64,000 bases of DNA. It comes from Terrirhizobium terrae (GTDB lineage Bacteria > Pseudomonadota > Alphaproteobacteria > Rhizobiales > Rhizobiaceae). The position numbers and the translations under genes were made by a program. Of the stretch, positions 1 through 11,607 are shown one piece after another (positions within the stretch are counted from its first letter, which is position 1; each line of letters begins with the position of its first letter). The stretch spans positions 186,001-250,000 of the forward strand of contig NZ_CP104992.1 of assembly GCF_030323265.1 (NCBI RefSeq). The letters run 5' to 3'. Below the pieces are notes generated by a model. It made no database searches and had not been told where the DNA came from. It saw nothing but the letters and a program-made list of their open reading frames with translations.

Positions 1-526
1 CATCGCAGATGCGATTGCGCAGCTTGTCCCACTTGACGTAGGAGGCACCGAAACCGGCACCGACATAGGGCGTGAAATAGGAATAGGTGCCGAGATCGAC
101 ATAGACGTTGGCCATCAGAGAATAGGCCCGCATCGACGCTCTGTCGGATGAGGTGCAGGTGTCGACGCCATTCAGGCAGAAGCCGCTCGTGCTGCCACGA
201 AAATCAGACTTGCCCATATAGTCGAAGGTCAGGTCGGTGCGCAGATAGTTGTTGATCTGATAACCGACACCGGCGCCGAGAATGAAGCTGTCCTTCAGAT
301 CGACATCGTCGAAGTCGACGAGGCTGTCATTCGAGCCCTGGAAGAACTCGGCACCGCGCAAGCGGTTGAACGAATAGCCCGCGTCACCGCGCAGATACCA
401 GCCGCTGGATTCCTGGATCGTCACCTCCGGCGCGTCCATCATCGGTTGAGGCTGATAAAGATCGGCCGCCTGGGCCACGCCCGTCGACACCATCAGGGCC
501 ATCGTTACTGCGAAGCGCTTCTTCAT
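1..526 (-). CDS. Omp25/RopB-like outer membrane beta-barrel protein (partial, C-terminus outside window)
   Basis: The gene runs off the left edge; about 175 N-terminal residues are visible. The ATG at 526-524 begins a signal peptide (MKKRFAVTMAL to GVAQA, likely cut near residue 20). The mature part has SSGWYLRGDAGYSFNR, then alternating aromatic and polar residues typical of beta strands, and YFTPYVGAGFGASY. These are hallmarks of the small OmpA-like/Omp25-Omp31 porin family of Rhizobiales, which sits in the outer membrane. Two cysteines (GFCLNGVDTC) lie in a predicted loop. It is divergent from the GH15 gene, and a perfect CtrA-type box lies about 80 bases upstream of the start. Family placement is by motif and layout; the exact orthologue is not certain. 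Confidence 0.85.
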   Translation of the reverse strand, partial: MKKRFAVTMALMVSTGVAQAADLYQPQPMMDAPEVTIQESSGWYLRGDAGYSFNRLRGAEFFQGSNDSLVDFDDVDLKDSFILGAGVGYQINNYLRTDLTFDYMGKSDFRGSTSGFCLNGVDTCTSSDRASMRAYSLMANVYVDLGTYSYFTPYVGAGFGASYVKWDKLRNRICD

Positions 527-600
527 AATAAGTTCTCCAAACTCATGGATGCGGCGACAAAGCAAGCGACCGCCCTCTTTGGAATGGAGAATGAACAAGA

Positions 601-623
601 ATGGTTAAGTCTCGCTTAACCAT
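601..623. promoter_or_regulatory. CtrA-type box within a 9-bp inverted repeat
   Basis: ATGGTTAAG (601-609) and CTTAACCAT (615-623) form a perfect inverted repeat with a 5-base spacer. The core, TTAAGTCTCGCTTAA at 605-619, fits TTAA-N7-TTAA, the full site of the cell-cycle regulator CtrA. It lies between the Omp25-like gene and the GH15 gene. That CtrA acts on the porin here is an inference. Confidence 0.6.
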
Positions 624-778
624 AAAAACAACAGGCAGTCATATACGAACTGGAACAGACAAAACGCAGCAACGTTGAGCCGCTCAAGGCACCCAATCTT
701 GTCGTTTTCTGAAACCGATCCTCTCATTTCGCGTTGATCATCACCTGTTATGGATTGGCGCTAAGAGAGGGATTGGTA

Positions 779-2611
779 TTGAAGCACTCCAGAGACGATG
801 CGGGCAAGTCAATCGTCGAAACTGTCGACGCCCCCCGCCCCATCGCCGAACATGGCGCGATCGGAAACATGCAAACCATCGCGCTTGTCGCCAAGGACTG
901 CACCATCGACTATCTTTGCTGGCCTTACTTCGACAGCCCCAGCGTCTTTGCCGCACTGCTCGACCCGAAAAAAGGCGGAGCCTTTGAACTGACCCCGCAG
1001 ATCGACGGAGCGCGGCGTCTGCAAATGTACGTGCCGGAAAGCAACGTGCTGCTGACCCGCTGGCTGGGCAATCACAAAAGCGCCGAGATCATCGACCTCA
1101 TGCCGGTGCCCAAAAGCGACAAGGATCCGTCGCGCCTCATACGCCGCGTGAGCGTCACGCGAGGCGAAGTCAGCTTCAAGCTCAAGTGCTGGCCGCGTTT
1201 TGACTATGCACGTCGCAAGCCGAAAGTTTCGATCAAGAAGGGTAACGCGCATTTCCAGTGCGGCGACTTCACCTTTCGCCTCTCCAGCACCGTTGACTTC
1301 AAACACCGCGATGGCGCCGCGACCGCGCATTTCACTTTGAAGAGCGGTGAGAGCTGCGATTTCATTCTCGATTGCGATGACCAGGAGCTGCCGAAGCGAG
1401 AGGAGGTTGACGCAATCATCCGCCAGACCACGGAATACTGGCAGGGCTGGGCGAAGAAATCGACCTATCGCGGCCGCTGGAGATCTGCGGTCACCCGCTC
1501 GGCGCTCGCGTTGAAAATGCTGACCTCAGCGGGCTATGGCTCTATCGCTGCGGCCGGCACCTTCGGCCTTCCCGAAGCCCCGGGCGGTCCACGCAACTGG
1601 GATTACCGCGCCACCTGGATCCGCGACGCGTCGTTTTCGATCTATGCGCTGATGCGGCTTGGATATCTCGAAGAAGCGAACGCCTTCGGGCGCTGGATCG
1701 CCGAACGCACTGACCGTTCGAAAGGCAATATCGAGATCATGTACAATCTCGACGGTACCAAGGTAGCACGAGAACAATCGCTTGATCATCTCTCAGGCTA
1801 TGGAGGCGCCAAGCCTGTCCGGATCGGCAATGATGCGACAGACCAGATTCAGCTCGACATCTACGGCGAGCTTCTGGATTCAGTCTACATCAGCAACAAA
1901 TACGGCGGCTCCATCTCGCACGAAAACTGGCTGAGTGTACGCCGCATCGTCGATCATGTCTGCGAGGTCTGGCGACAGCCGGACGCCGGCATATGGGAGG
2001 CTCGCAGCGAAGCCCAGGAACATCTCCACTCGCGGCTCATGTGCTGGGTCGCCGTCGACCGCGCTCTCCGCCTGGCTCAGAAACGCTCTCTCGCAGCGCC
2101 GTTCGGCCGCTGGATCGAGACGCGCAACGCCATCACCGAGGACATCTGGGAGAATTTCTGGAACGAGGAGCACGGCCATTTCGTCCACAGCAAGGGCGGA
2201 GAGGAACTCGATGCGTCCATGCTGATGATGCCATTGGTGCGTTTCATCAGTGCCACAGACCCCAAGTGGCTGGCTACGCTCGATGCAATCTCCGATGAGC
2301 TTGCCGACGACAGCCTTGTCATGCGTTACAAATGGCAGGATGCACTGGACGGTCGCGAAGGCTTCTTCGGCGCCTGCTCCTTCTGGTTCGTCGAATGCCT
2401 GGCCCGCGCCGGCCGCCTGCAGGAAGCAGAGATCAACATGGAAAAGCTGCTGCTCTTCGGCAATCACCTGCAGCTCTATGCGGAAGAATTCGACCCGCGC
2501 GGCGAATTCCTCGGCAACTTCCCGCAGGCGCTGACACACCTCGCCCTGATCAGTGCGGCCTTTTATCTCGATGGCGCGCTCGACGGGAAATTCAGGGAGT
2601 GGCGGCCATAA
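779..2611 (+). CDS. Glycoside hydrolase family 15 protein (trehalase/glucoamylase-like)
   Basis: About 610 residues with two parts: an N-terminal trehalase-like beta domain starting at IGNMQTIALVAKDCTIDYLCWPYFDSPS, split here as IGNMQTIALVAKDC and TIDYLCWPYFDSPS near residues 28-57, and a GH15 (alpha/alpha)6 barrel with NWDYRATWIRDAS near residue 271. Bacterial members with this architecture hydrolyse trehalose or alpha-glucans in the cytoplasm; no signal peptide is seen. I chose the TTG at 779 because AGAGAGGG (764-771) sits 7 bases before it. An in-frame TTG at 734 extends the frame but has no such site. The gene stands alone and diverges from the porin gene. Substrate cannot be read from sequence. 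Confidence 0.85.
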   Translation: MKHSRDDAGKSIVETVDAPRPIAEHGAIGNMQTIALVAKDCTIDYLCWPYFDSPSVFAALLDPKKGGAFELTPQIDGARRLQMYVPESNVLLTRWLGNHKSAEIIDLMPVPKSDKDPSRLIRRVSVTRGEVSFKLKCWPRFDYARRKPKVSIKKGNAHFQCGDFTFRLSSTVDFKHRDGAATAHFTLKSGESCDFILDCDDQELPKREEVDAIIRQTTEYWQGWAKKSTYRGRWRSAVTRSALALKMLTSAGYGSIAAAGTFGLPEAPGGPRNWDYRATWIRDASFSIYALMRLGYLEEANAFGRWIAERTDRSKGNIEIMYNLDGTKVAREQSLDHLSGYGGAKPVRIGNDATDQIQLDIYGELLDSVYISNKYGGSISHENWLSVRRIVDHVCEVWRQPDAGIWEARSEAQEHLHSRLMCWVAVDRALRLAQKRSLAAPFGRWIETRNAITEDIWENFWNEEHGHFVHSKGGEELDASMLMMPLVRFISATDPKWLATLDAISDELADDSLVMRYKWQDALDGREGFFGACSFWFVECLARAGRLQEAEINMEKLLLFGNHLQLYAEEFDPRGEFLGNFPQALTHLALISAAFYLDGALDGKFREWRP

Positions 2612-2629
2612 CGGCCACCGTCTCAATCG

Positions 2630-3112
2630 TCAGTTCTGCTTGTCCTTCGAAAGACGTTTGAGCCCGACCTCAAGAAACCTTGCGGCAGCATTGCTCAGCA
2701 GCTTTCCCAGCCTGCCTCCCTGGAAATCCTCGCTGCGCACCTCCAACAAGGCACCGATCATTAGCAGGTCGCGCGGCTTCGGCGGCGGTCGCGGAGATTT
2801 CCGCCATGGGGTTTCACAGTGATCGTCGACAAATCGCGTGAGGATCTTTTCGACGGTCGAAACCGCCTTGTCGGCGGAGCCGCCGGCATCCGCCACATCG
2901 GCCAGCCGCACGATCCGATCCAGCACATCGGAGAGGCCGTCCAGAGGCGTCCAGGGGACTGGCCCGGCATCTCGCGGCTCGGAAGCGGGGCCGCGCTCCA
3001 GAGCCCGCGGACGGAACGGCCAAGGCACGCGACCGTCGTCATCGGGCGACGGCGTAAGCAGCTTCAGGATAAGACCTGAAAGCGTGCTTTGCGACATAGA
3101 GATATCGGACAT
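2630..3112 (-). CDS. Hypothetical protein, 160 aa
   Basis: I do not recognise this protein. It begins MSDISMSQSTLSG, has a Pro/Arg-rich stretch around residues 25-60 (WPFRPRALERG, GPVPWTP), then two likely amphipathic helices (LSDVLDRIVRLADVADAG and LLMIGALLEVR) and a basic tail (LKRLSKDKQN). No signal peptide or membrane segment is seen. GGGGTG lies just before the ATG at 3112; an internal ATG at codon 6 is an alternative. It ends 18 bases from the convergent GH15 stop and shows the same base composition as its neighbours, so it is probably a real gene, but its role is unknown. Confidence 0.6.
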   Translation of the reverse strand: MSDISMSQSTLSGLILKLLTPSPDDDGRVPWPFRPRALERGPASEPRDAGPVPWTPLDGLSDVLDRIVRLADVADAGGSADKAVSTVEKILTRFVDDHCETPWRKSPRPPPKPRDLLMIGALLEVRSEDFQGGRLGKLLSNAAARFLEVGLKRLSKDKQN

Positions 3113-3262
3113 CTGTCACCCCAATTTTCTGTTGGAATTCACGACAATGTCGAATGAGTTCGATCGATGCGCCCGACCAGCCATCGACTACGAGCAAGCA
3201 TAAACAATGCCCTGCAGGGCGTCCCACGCTCGAAAGGGAGTGTGCCGTAGCCGAAATGCGAT

Positions 3263-3292
3263 GCACCGAGGCTCCGCTAGGAACCTCGGTGC
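3263..3292 (-). terminator. Hairpin downstream of glmM
   Basis: GCACCGAGG (3263-3271) and CCTCGGTGC (3284-3292) form a perfect 9-bp stem with a 12-base loop, 28 bases after the glmM stop. No T-run follows on the minus strand, so termination efficiency is uncertain. Confidence 0.45.
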
Positions 3293-3320
3293 GCGATTGG
3301 ATTATCTCGAATATTGGCGG

Positions 3321-4676
3321 TTAGGCCGCTTCCGAGCGGACATTCGCGATTACATCAACCAGGCCATTGACGATCTTCTCGACCTGCGTCCGGTCGTCAC
3401 CTTCCGCCATCACGCGGATCAGGGGTTCCGTGCCTGACGGACGAATAACCAGGCGCCCCTTGGTTCCAAGTTCAGCTTCCGCATCGGCGATCGCCTGAAG
3501 CACGACGGCTTCTTCCAGCGGCTTGCCGCCAGAGAAGCGAACATTCTTGAGGAGCTGCGGCACCGGTTCGAAGCGGCGGCAGATTTCGCTCACCGGCCGA
3601 CCGAGACGTTTGACGCGAGCCAGGATCTGCAGGGCGGCGACAAGACCGTCGCCGGTCGTGCCGAAGTCCGAAAGCACGATATGGCCCGACTGCTCGCCGC
3701 CGACGTTGAAGTCATGGTTGCGCATATGCTCGACGACATATCTGTCGCCGACCTTGGTACGGGCGAGCGTCAGCCCCTTGTCACCAAGAAAGCGTTCGAG
3801 GCCGAGGTTGGACATCACGGTCGCAACGATGCCGCCGCCGGTCAGCCTGCCGTCATCGGCAAAGCTCTCGCCGATCACGGCCATCAGCTGGTCGCCGTCG
3901 ATGATCTCGCCGTTCTCGTCAACGATGATGACGCGGTCGGCGTCACCATCGAGCGCAATGCCGATATCGGCGCGCACTTCATGCACCTTCTTCTGCAGCC
4001 GCTCCGGCGCAGTGGAGCCGCAATCGAGATTGATGTTGGTACCATTCGGCTCGTTGCCGATCGTTACGACCTCTGCGCCGAGTTCCCAGAGAGCCAGCGG
4101 GGCAACCTTGTAGGCGGCGCCGTTCGCGCAGTCGATCGCGACGCGCAGGCCGTGCAGCGTCACGTCGCGCGGCAAAGTGCGCTTGGCATGTTCGATATAA
4201 CGATAGATGTCGCCCTCGACGCGCTTGGCGCGGCCGATCTCGCCGGATTTCGCCAGCTGTCCATAGATATCCTTGTCGAGCAAATCCTCGATCTGGGTCT
4301 CCAGATTGTCGGAAAGCTTGTAACCGTCGGGCCCGAACAACTTGATGCCGTTATCCTCATAAGGATTGTGCGATGCGGAGATCATCACGCCGACATCCGC
4401 GCGAAGGGAACGCGTAAGCATGGCGACCGCCGGCGTCGGAATCGGGCCGAGCAGGAAGACGTCGAGGCCGGCAGCGGTGAAGCCTGCAACCATGGCATTC
4501 TCCAGCATGTAGCCGGAAAGGCGTGTGTCCTTGCCGATGACAACGCGGTGGCGATGGCTGCCGTTGCGGAAGATCGTGCCGACTGCAATACCCACCTTCA
4601 TGGCGAGATCGGGCGTCATCGGGAAGACGTTCGAATGTCCGCGGATACCATCGGTACCGAAGTAACGGCGTGTCAT
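3321..4676 (-). CDS. glmM: Phosphoglucosamine mutase
   Basis: GlmM interconverts glucosamine-6-phosphate and glucosamine-1-phosphate in the cytoplasm on the way to UDP-GlcNAc for peptidoglycan and lipopolysaccharide. The 451 residues match the usual length. The start [13 protein letters not shown] is the family signature. The active serine lies in [12 protein letters not shown] (Ser102), the metal-binding loop is DGDADR (Asp243, 245, 247), the sugar-specificity loop is GGEQSGH (about 326-332), and the phosphate-binding RPSGTEP is near residue 418. It follows ftsH on the same strand, but a strong terminator lies in the 234-base gap, so it probably has its own promoter. Confidence 0.98.
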   Translation of the reverse strand: MTRRYFGTDGIRGHSNVFPMTPDLAMKVGIAVGTIFRNGSHRHRVVIGKDTRLSGYMLENAMVAGFTAAGLDVFLLGPIPTPAVAMLTRSLRADVGVMISASHNPYEDNGIKLFGPDGYKLSDNLETQIEDLLDKDIYGQLAKSGEIGRAKRVEGDIYRYIEHAKRTLPRDVTLHGLRVAIDCANGAAYKVAPLALWELGAEVVTIGNEPNGTNINLDCGSTAPERLQKKVHEVRADIGIALDGDADRVIIVDENGEIIDGDQLMAVIGESFADDGRLTGGGIVATVMSNLGLERFLGDKGLTLARTKVGDRYVVEHMRNHDFNVGGEQSGHIVLSDFGTTGDGLVAALQILARVKRLGRPVSEICRRFEPVPQLLKNVRFSGGKPLEEAVVLQAIADAEAELGTKGRLVIRPSGTEPLIRVMAEGDDRTQVEKIVNGLVDVIANVRSEAA

Positions 4677-4857
4677 GTATGCTCCTTCTCTATCGCGCGT
4701 CCGGCGCGCTGCAGGTCGAGCTAAGGCTCAGATCCCGCTGCCGCGTCATCGATGGACGGGCATTTCAGGCTCATGCCACAAGCGCGGGGCACAAGCACGT
4801 CAATTAGCATCAAAGGTTATCATATCCCGTGAGTGGATAAGTCATCGTTAACATAAA

Positions 4858-4889
4858 ATGACCGCCGTGGATCACTCCACGGCGGTCAT
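4858..4889 (-). terminator. Rho-independent terminator of ftsH
   Basis: A perfect 14-bp stem (4858-4871 with 4876-4889, built on GACCGCCGTGGA) closes a TCAC loop. On the minus strand it is followed by TTTTATGTT. It lies 21 bases after the ftsH stop. Confidence 0.85.
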
Positions 4890-4910
4890 CCTGTCATTCG
4901 ATGTCCGAGC

Positions 4911-6845
<1,935 letters not shown>

Positions 6846-6948
6846 CGAACTCCCCGGACTGCGACGGCCGCCGATGAAGCGGCCACCTTTCTTGGCCCAT
6901 AACATAAGGTTGCGTCACGCCCTTGCCAAGGCAAGGTGGCATTCCCGT

Positions 6949-8319
6949 TTAGCTTTTCCGTTCGAAAACCTTAATCGGGGCGGCAGGAAATTCGTCGCAT
7001 CCGAACAGAACCCCAAGCTCGCGACCAAGAATAAGCTCGAACTGCGGCAAAAAACGGTCGTAGGGCGCAAGCACCGGCGTGGCGATCACACTCGCTTTAT
7101 CGATTGTTCCAGCCGGCAAAGATGCAACCTCCAGATGAGGACAGGTACTCATCGCGCGCATCCCAATCGCTGGCGGCACGTCCTCGAACATCGCCAGCGC
7201 CAGATCGCGATCCGCAGGCGTCGGCCCCACGATGAGTTCCCGCCCGCCACGATTCTCAAGTCTGAACCGACTATCCCAGAGGGCACACTCTTCCGGCCCG
7301 ACATGCATTGACAGCAGGTCACGCGCTTCGCGGTGTATGAACAGGCCCTGCCGTCTCAGATCGAAGATCACCCGCCCTGCGGTCATGCGATCCGGTTGAC
7401 CACCCAGTGGCTGACCGTTCGAAAGAACCGCCATGACACGGTCCATAGTCTTGGCCGCCGGCATATGGGATCGCCCGCCGAGGATCGCGGCAAGCGTACC
7501 GAGCAGGTGACGGACGACCGACGCCTCCTCAGCCAACACATCACGGCCCAGATGCGCCAGCACGCCGTGTTGAACCTGTAGATAACGGCGAGCAATATCC
7601 GCCGCTGCTGCGGAAAGCTGGGCCCGCCTGCGCCCCGCTTCACGGATGGAAGCCGGCGATAGAAGCGTTTCCGACTGAAGAGACGATCGGACCCGCACCC
7701 GTTCATAATGCCGGTCGACATTGCTGGGATCGTCTATCCATCCCCTGCCCTGCTCTCTCAGGAAATCGCGTATGGCCTCGCGTCTCGTTGCAAGCAAGGG
7801 CCGCAGCAGCCAGCATCGGCGGTCTAGCAGCACGGCATCCGCCATGCCCGCCAAACCGAGATTTCCATCATCGCTTTTGCGGGTAGCCCGCATCGCAACC
7901 GTTTCCATCTGGTCGTCGAAAGTATGGCCCGTGACGATGGCGTCTGCGTTGAATGTCCCCGCTGCCTTGAGCAACAGTTGGTACCGCGCTTCCCGCGCCG
8001 CTGCGGAAATTCCGCTCTCGGGCTTGTCACCCTGCCATCGCAGGATCCGGTGTGGGATGGAAAGCTCTTCGCAGAGGCGGGCAACAACCAGCGCCTCATC
8101 GGCCGCTTCCGGACGAAGCCCATGGTCCACCGTCGCGGCGACCAGCCTGTGCTGATTTCCTGGCCTTGAAGACAGCGCCTGATGGAGGGCGATCAGCAAT
8201 CCGACAGAATCGCTTCCGCCAGAAACGGCAACCAGAAGCGTCGTCGGGCGCAAAAGTGAAGAGAGGAAATGGTCTACCGCTTCGAAGAGAGGCCTGAATT
8301 GCGGGAGATCGCCGGGCAC
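6949..8319 (-). CDS. tilS: tRNA(Ile)-lysidine synthetase
   Basis: TilS converts C34 of the CAU-anticodon tRNA(Ile) to lysidine using ATP, so that it reads AUA. The N-type ATP-pyrophosphatase loop SGGSDS is at residues 33-38 (AVSGGSDSVGLLIALH). TVDHGLRPEA, TGHTFDDQMET and the WIDDPSN motif follow, as in the family. At 456 residues it resembles the longer proteobacterial form with a C-terminal domain. It starts 14 bases after the cpoB stop and lies between the tol-pal genes and ftsH, a conserved alphaproteobacterial order, so it is likely co-transcribed with cpoB. Confidence 0.95.
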   Translation of the reverse strand: MPGDLPQFRPLFEAVDHFLSSLLRPTTLLVAVSGGSDSVGLLIALHQALSSRPGNQHRLVAATVDHGLRPEAADEALVVARLCEELSIPHRILRWQGDKPESGISAAAREARYQLLLKAAGTFNADAIVTGHTFDDQMETVAMRATRKSDDGNLGLAGMADAVLLDRRCWLLRPLLATRREAIRDFLREQGRGWIDDPSNVDRHYERVRVRSSLQSETLLSPASIREAGRRRAQLSAAAADIARRYLQVQHGVLAHLGRDVLAEEASVVRHLLGTLAAILGGRSHMPAAKTMDRVMAVLSNGQPLGGQPDRMTAGRVIFDLRRQGLFIHREARDLLSMHVGPEECALWDSRFRLENRGGRELIVGPTPADRDLALAMFEDVPPAIGMRAMSTCPHLEVASLPAGTIDKASVIATPVLAPYDRFLPQFELILGRELGVLFGCDEFPAAPIKVFERKS

Positions 8320-8333
8320 GTCGAGCCCGCCGA

Positions 8334-9352
8334 TCAGCAGCCGAGGCGCTTCTGCTCGGTGGCGACCTTGCTCAGCACTGCCTTGGCGGCGCTCGGATAG
8401 CGACGCGGAACTTCCCGCATCGTGGCGCAGGCCGTCTCCTTGTTGTCCAGCTGAGCCAGCGACATGCCGAGTTTCAGAAGCATTTCCGGAGCCTTGGCCG
8501 ACTTGCCGTAGGTCTGGTGCGCATTGAGGAAGGTCTTGGCCGCCTCGTTATACTTGCCCTGGGAATACTGCGCCTCACCAAGCCAGAAGTTGGCGTCCGG
8601 CAGACGATTGCTCTTCGGATAGGACGAGATGTAGCTCGAGAACTCGGTCTCCGCGAGCGCGTAGTCACCCGTCAGGACATGGTCATAGGCGATCTTGTAG
8701 GCGTCGCTCTCACTGCCGAGCGAGGCCGTCTGCTGCGGATCGCGGCCCTGGCCGGCACGCGGCGAGCCGGTGTCGACGCCAGGCAACGCGGAGGAGTTGC
8801 GCGCGCCCTCATTGCGGTTGGCGCCGACCGGATTGCCGTTCTGGTCGAATTCCATGGAGCCGAGCGTGGTGGGCGCGGGAGCGGCATTGCCCCCTGGCCT
8901 GCTCCGTTGCTTCCATTATCTGACGGCGTCTCGATGATACGGCTGATATCGTCGCCGCCATTGGCGGACGGTTCGGACGAAGAAGAGGGGCGGTTGGACG
9001 CCACGGCCGGTTGCCCGCCCGTGTCGCCCAAGTCGCTTCTTTTCCTCTTTTCCAGATCCTGGAAGCGGAATTCGTTATCTTCCTGCGTCTTGCGCAGTTG
9101 CTCCTGCATCTGCAGCAGCTGATAGCTCATTTCCTCGATCCGGCCGTTGAGCTGCCGGACTTCTTCCTGGAGCTGCTGGACACGGACGGCTTCATTGCTC
9201 TGCGCCAGAATCACTTCGCCCTGTTCGGCTCGTGGCTGTTGCGGAGCGCTCTGCTCGCCCTGGAAGAGTTTCGGCAATGAGAGTTGGAAGGCCCCAGCGG
9301 GTCCTGCCATTGCCGCCAGCCCCAGCATTGCTGCCAAGACAATTTTCTTCAT
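8334..9352 (-). CDS. cpoB: Tol-Pal system protein CpoB/YbgF (one frameshift)
   Basis: CpoB is a periplasmic partner of the Tol machine that coordinates peptidoglycan synthesis with outer-membrane constriction. The N-terminal part has a signal peptide (MKKIVLAAMLGLAAMAG, about 21 residues), a coiled coil (VRVQQLQEEVRQLNGRIEEM) and a Ser/Pro-rich linker. The C-terminal part has TPR repeats (AYDHVLTGDYALAETEF, ANFWLGEAQYSQGKYNEAA). The two parts are in different frames. Restoring one G in the run at 8890-8894 (five C on the plus strand) joins them as GAGQGGNAAPAPTTLGSMEF, giving 339 residues, the normal size. The shift is probably a sequencing error. Confidence 0.92.
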
Positions 9353-9480
9353 GTCGTTCGTCCTGCTCTTCTGATTTGCGCCGGGATGACGCGAGACGGA
9401 TTTTTATTACCTGCCGCCAAAAAGCAACCAAGCCGTCATTCAAAATCTAGGGAAACGGGGCCAAACTAAGGAAAAACAAA

Positions 9481-9504
9481 AAAGGTGGCCCGAAGACCAC
9501 CTTT
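9481..9504 (-). terminator. Terminator downstream of pal
   Basis: AAAGGTGG (9481-9488) pairs with CCACCTTT (9497-9504) around an 8-base loop. On the minus strand the stem is followed by TTTGTTTTTCC, so it ends pal transcription. The plus-strand side is also T-rich. Confidence 0.8.
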
Positions 9505-9550
9505 TATTAACGAATTGTCATCCGGAGAGCGGCGAACCGCTCGGGCCGAA

Positions 9551-10084
9551 TTACATGCCGGCGCCGCCGAGAACGGTAACGGCGCGGCGATTCTGCGACC
9601 AGCAGGAAATGTCGTCGCAGACGGCGACCGGACGTTCCTTGCCGTAAGAGATCGTCTTCATGCGGTTTGCCGGAACGCCGCGCGAAGCGAGGTATTCCTT
9701 GGTGGCGGCAGCGCGGCGTGCGCCGAGTGCAAGGTTGTATTCGCGGGTGCCGCGTTCGTCGGCATGGCCTTCGACCGTGATCGCGTAGTTCGGGTAGCGG
9801 GCAAGCCACTGAGCCTGACGGTCAAGCGTCTGCTGGGCGTCGGCGCGGATCGAGGTGGAATCGGTGTCGAAGAAGATGCGGTCGCCGACATTGACCGTGA
9901 AGTCCTGGCTGGAGCCCGGCGTTGCCGAACCGGCGCCGTTCAGGCCGAGATCGCCGGCATTGTTCGGGAGGTTCTTCTTGTTGGCGCAACCGGCAAGTGC
10001 CAGAGCCATCGTCAGGGCGATGATAGCGGGGTTGCGTGCGATCTGCTGCATGCGGCTCATCGCCGAGGTTTCAGTGCGGCTCAT
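9551..10084 (-). CDS. pal: Peptidoglycan-associated lipoprotein Pal
   Basis: Pal is an outer-membrane lipoprotein whose OmpA-like domain binds peptidoglycan and which is recycled by Tol during division. The chosen ATG at 10084 has AAGGAGAG 7 bases upstream; the frame stays open 24 codons further. The lipobox LAGC puts the acylated cysteine at residue 33. The OmpA domain includes VEGHADERGTREYNLALGARRA and ends RRAVTVLGGAGM. At 177 residues the length is normal. A terminator follows and a 207-base gap with an inverted repeat separates it from tolB, so it probably has its own promoter. Confidence 0.97.
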   Translation of the reverse strand: MSRTETSAMSRMQQIARNPAIIALTMALALAGCANKKNLPNNAGDLGLNGAGSATPGSSQDFTVNVGDRIFFDTDSTSIRADAQQTLDRQAQWLARYPNYAITVEGHADERGTREYNLALGARRAAATKEYLASRGVPANRMKTISYGKERPVAVCDDISCWSQNRRAVTVLGGAGM

Positions 10085-10141
10085 AGCCGGTCTCTCCTTG
10101 AGGTCAGTATATTCAGAGTTGCCAGACTCTAACCGTACTCG

Positions 10142-10171
10142 GTTAACCATCATCAAACAGCTATGGTTAAC
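10142..10171. promoter_or_regulatory. Inverted repeat upstream of pal with TTAACCAT half-sites
   Basis: GTTAACCAT (10142-10150) and ATGGTTAAC (10163-10171) are perfect inverted arms 12 bases apart. They sit 58-87 bases before the pal start in the 207-base tolB-pal gap. TTAACCAT resembles the CtrA half-site described in Caulobacter, and the same octamer is present at 616-623. The spacing does not match a full CtrA site, so any role is inferred. Confidence 0.35.
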
Positions 10172-10291
10172 AAAGTATTCCGGTGTCCCGTATCTGCCCC
10201 ATTTTCAATGAAATGCGGCGGCAGGGAGGCGAAATCGCCTCACCTTTGTTTGCAATCGTTCACACGGACGCGCGTGTGCCGCGCCAATGCG

Positions 10292-11596
10292 TCACTCAAG
10301 CAGCGGCGACCAGGCCGGGTCGGAACCATAGGCCGGGGTCTTGATGGCCTGCTCGTTATAGCCGGTCAGATCGATCGAATAGAGCTGCGGACCACCGGCA
10401 CCGGCGTTCTGACGGAAGAACATCAGCACGCGACCGTTCGGCGCCCAGGTCGGGCCTTCGTTGTGGAAGCCGGTCGTCAGGATGCGTTCGCCGGAGCCGT
10501 CCGGACGCATCACGCCGATCGAGAACTTTCCGCCTGACTGTTTTGTGAAGGCGATGAGATCGCCGCGAGGTGACCAGACCGGTGTCGAATAGGAACCGTC
10601 GCCGAAGGAGATTCGGTTCTGGCCGGAGCCGTCCGCACCCATGACGTAGATCTGCTGGCGGCCGCCACGGTCGCTTTCGAACGTGATCCGAGCGCCATCC
10701 GGCGAATAGCACGGCGCCGTATCGATCGCAGCCGTCGAGGTCAGGCGCGTCGTTGTGCGCGAACGCAGGTCCATCGTGTAGATATTGGCATTACCTTCCT
10801 GCTGAAGGCTCATGATCACCTTCTGGCCATCCGGCGAGAAGCGCGGCGAGAAGGTCATGCCCGGGAAGTTGCCGACCACCTCGCGCTGTCCGGTCTCCAA
10901 CTGCAGCAGGTAGACGCGCGGCTGGTTGCCCTCGAAGGACATGTAGGTGACTTCCTGACGGCTCGGCGAGAAGCGCGGCGTCAGGACCAGGTCCTTGGTA
11001 TTGGTCAGCATGCGGACGTTGAAACCGTCCTGGTCCATGATCGCGAGCTGGCGCTGGCGGGCGGTCTTCGGTCCGCTTTCGGAAACGAAGACGACACGGG
11101 TATCGAAATAGCCCTTCTCACCAGTGATGCGCTCATAGATCGCGTCGGCGATGATATGCGCCAGGCGACGCCAGTTTTCCGGCGGGGTGAAGAACTGCTG
11201 GCCGGTCATCTGCTGGCCGGCAAACGTATCCCACAGGCGGAACTCGGCGCGCAGGCGGCCGTCGCCTTCGCGGCTGACGCGGCCGACGACGAGCGCCTGG
11301 GCGTTGATCGTCGTCCAGTCCTGGAAGCGCGGCGCCCGGTTCGGGTCGGTGATCTTCTCGATAAAGGCCGCCTTGTTGACCGGAGCAAAAAGGCCGGAAC
11401 GCTGCAGGTCGGCTGCGATTACCTGGGAAATCTGCGGCCCGAGCTCGTTGTTCGACAGGAAATCGGTGATGGCGATCGGCAGCGGCTCGACATTGCCCTT
11501 GCTGATATTGAGCTCGACCAATGCATTTGCCGGGCTTGAGAACGCAGCCGCGCTGGCAGATGCCATCATGAGGCCGAGGAAGTTACGTCTGATCAT
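10292..11596 (-). CDS. tolB: Tol-Pal system beta-propeller protein TolB
   Basis: TolB is a periplasmic protein that binds Pal and TolA. The start [13 protein letters not shown] at 11596 follows GAAAGG and encodes a signal peptide ending near ANA. The N-terminal alpha/beta domain ([28 protein letters not shown]) precedes a six-bladed propeller with repeated [27 protein letters not shown] and [13 protein letters not shown] motifs. At 434 residues the length is normal. An in-frame ATG 19 codons upstream lies in the tolA end and is not preferred. It is 11 bases from tolA, in the same operon. Confidence 0.97.
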   Translation of the reverse strand: MIRRNFLGLMMASASAAAFSSPANALVELNISKGNVEPLPIAITDFLSNNELGPQISQVIAADLQRSGLFAPVNKAAFIEKITDPNRAPRFQDWTTINAQALVVGRVSREGDGRLRAEFRLWDTFAGQQMTGQQFFTPPENWRRLAHIIADAIYERITGEKGYFDTRVVFVSESGPKTARQRQLAIMDQDGFNVRMLTNTKDLVLTPRFSPSRQEVTYMSFEGNQPRVYLLQLETGQREVVGNFPGMTFSPRFSPDGQKVIMSLQQEGNANIYTMDLRSRTTTRLTSTAAIDTAPCYSPDGARITFESDRGGRQQIYVMGADGSGQNRISFGDGSYSTPVWSPRGDLIAFTKQSGGKFSIGVMRPDGSGERILTTGFHNEGPTWAPNGRVLMFFRQNAGAGGPQLYSIDLTGYNEQAIKTPAYGSDPAWSPLLE

Positions 11597-11607
11597 GATT
11601 GGGCCTT

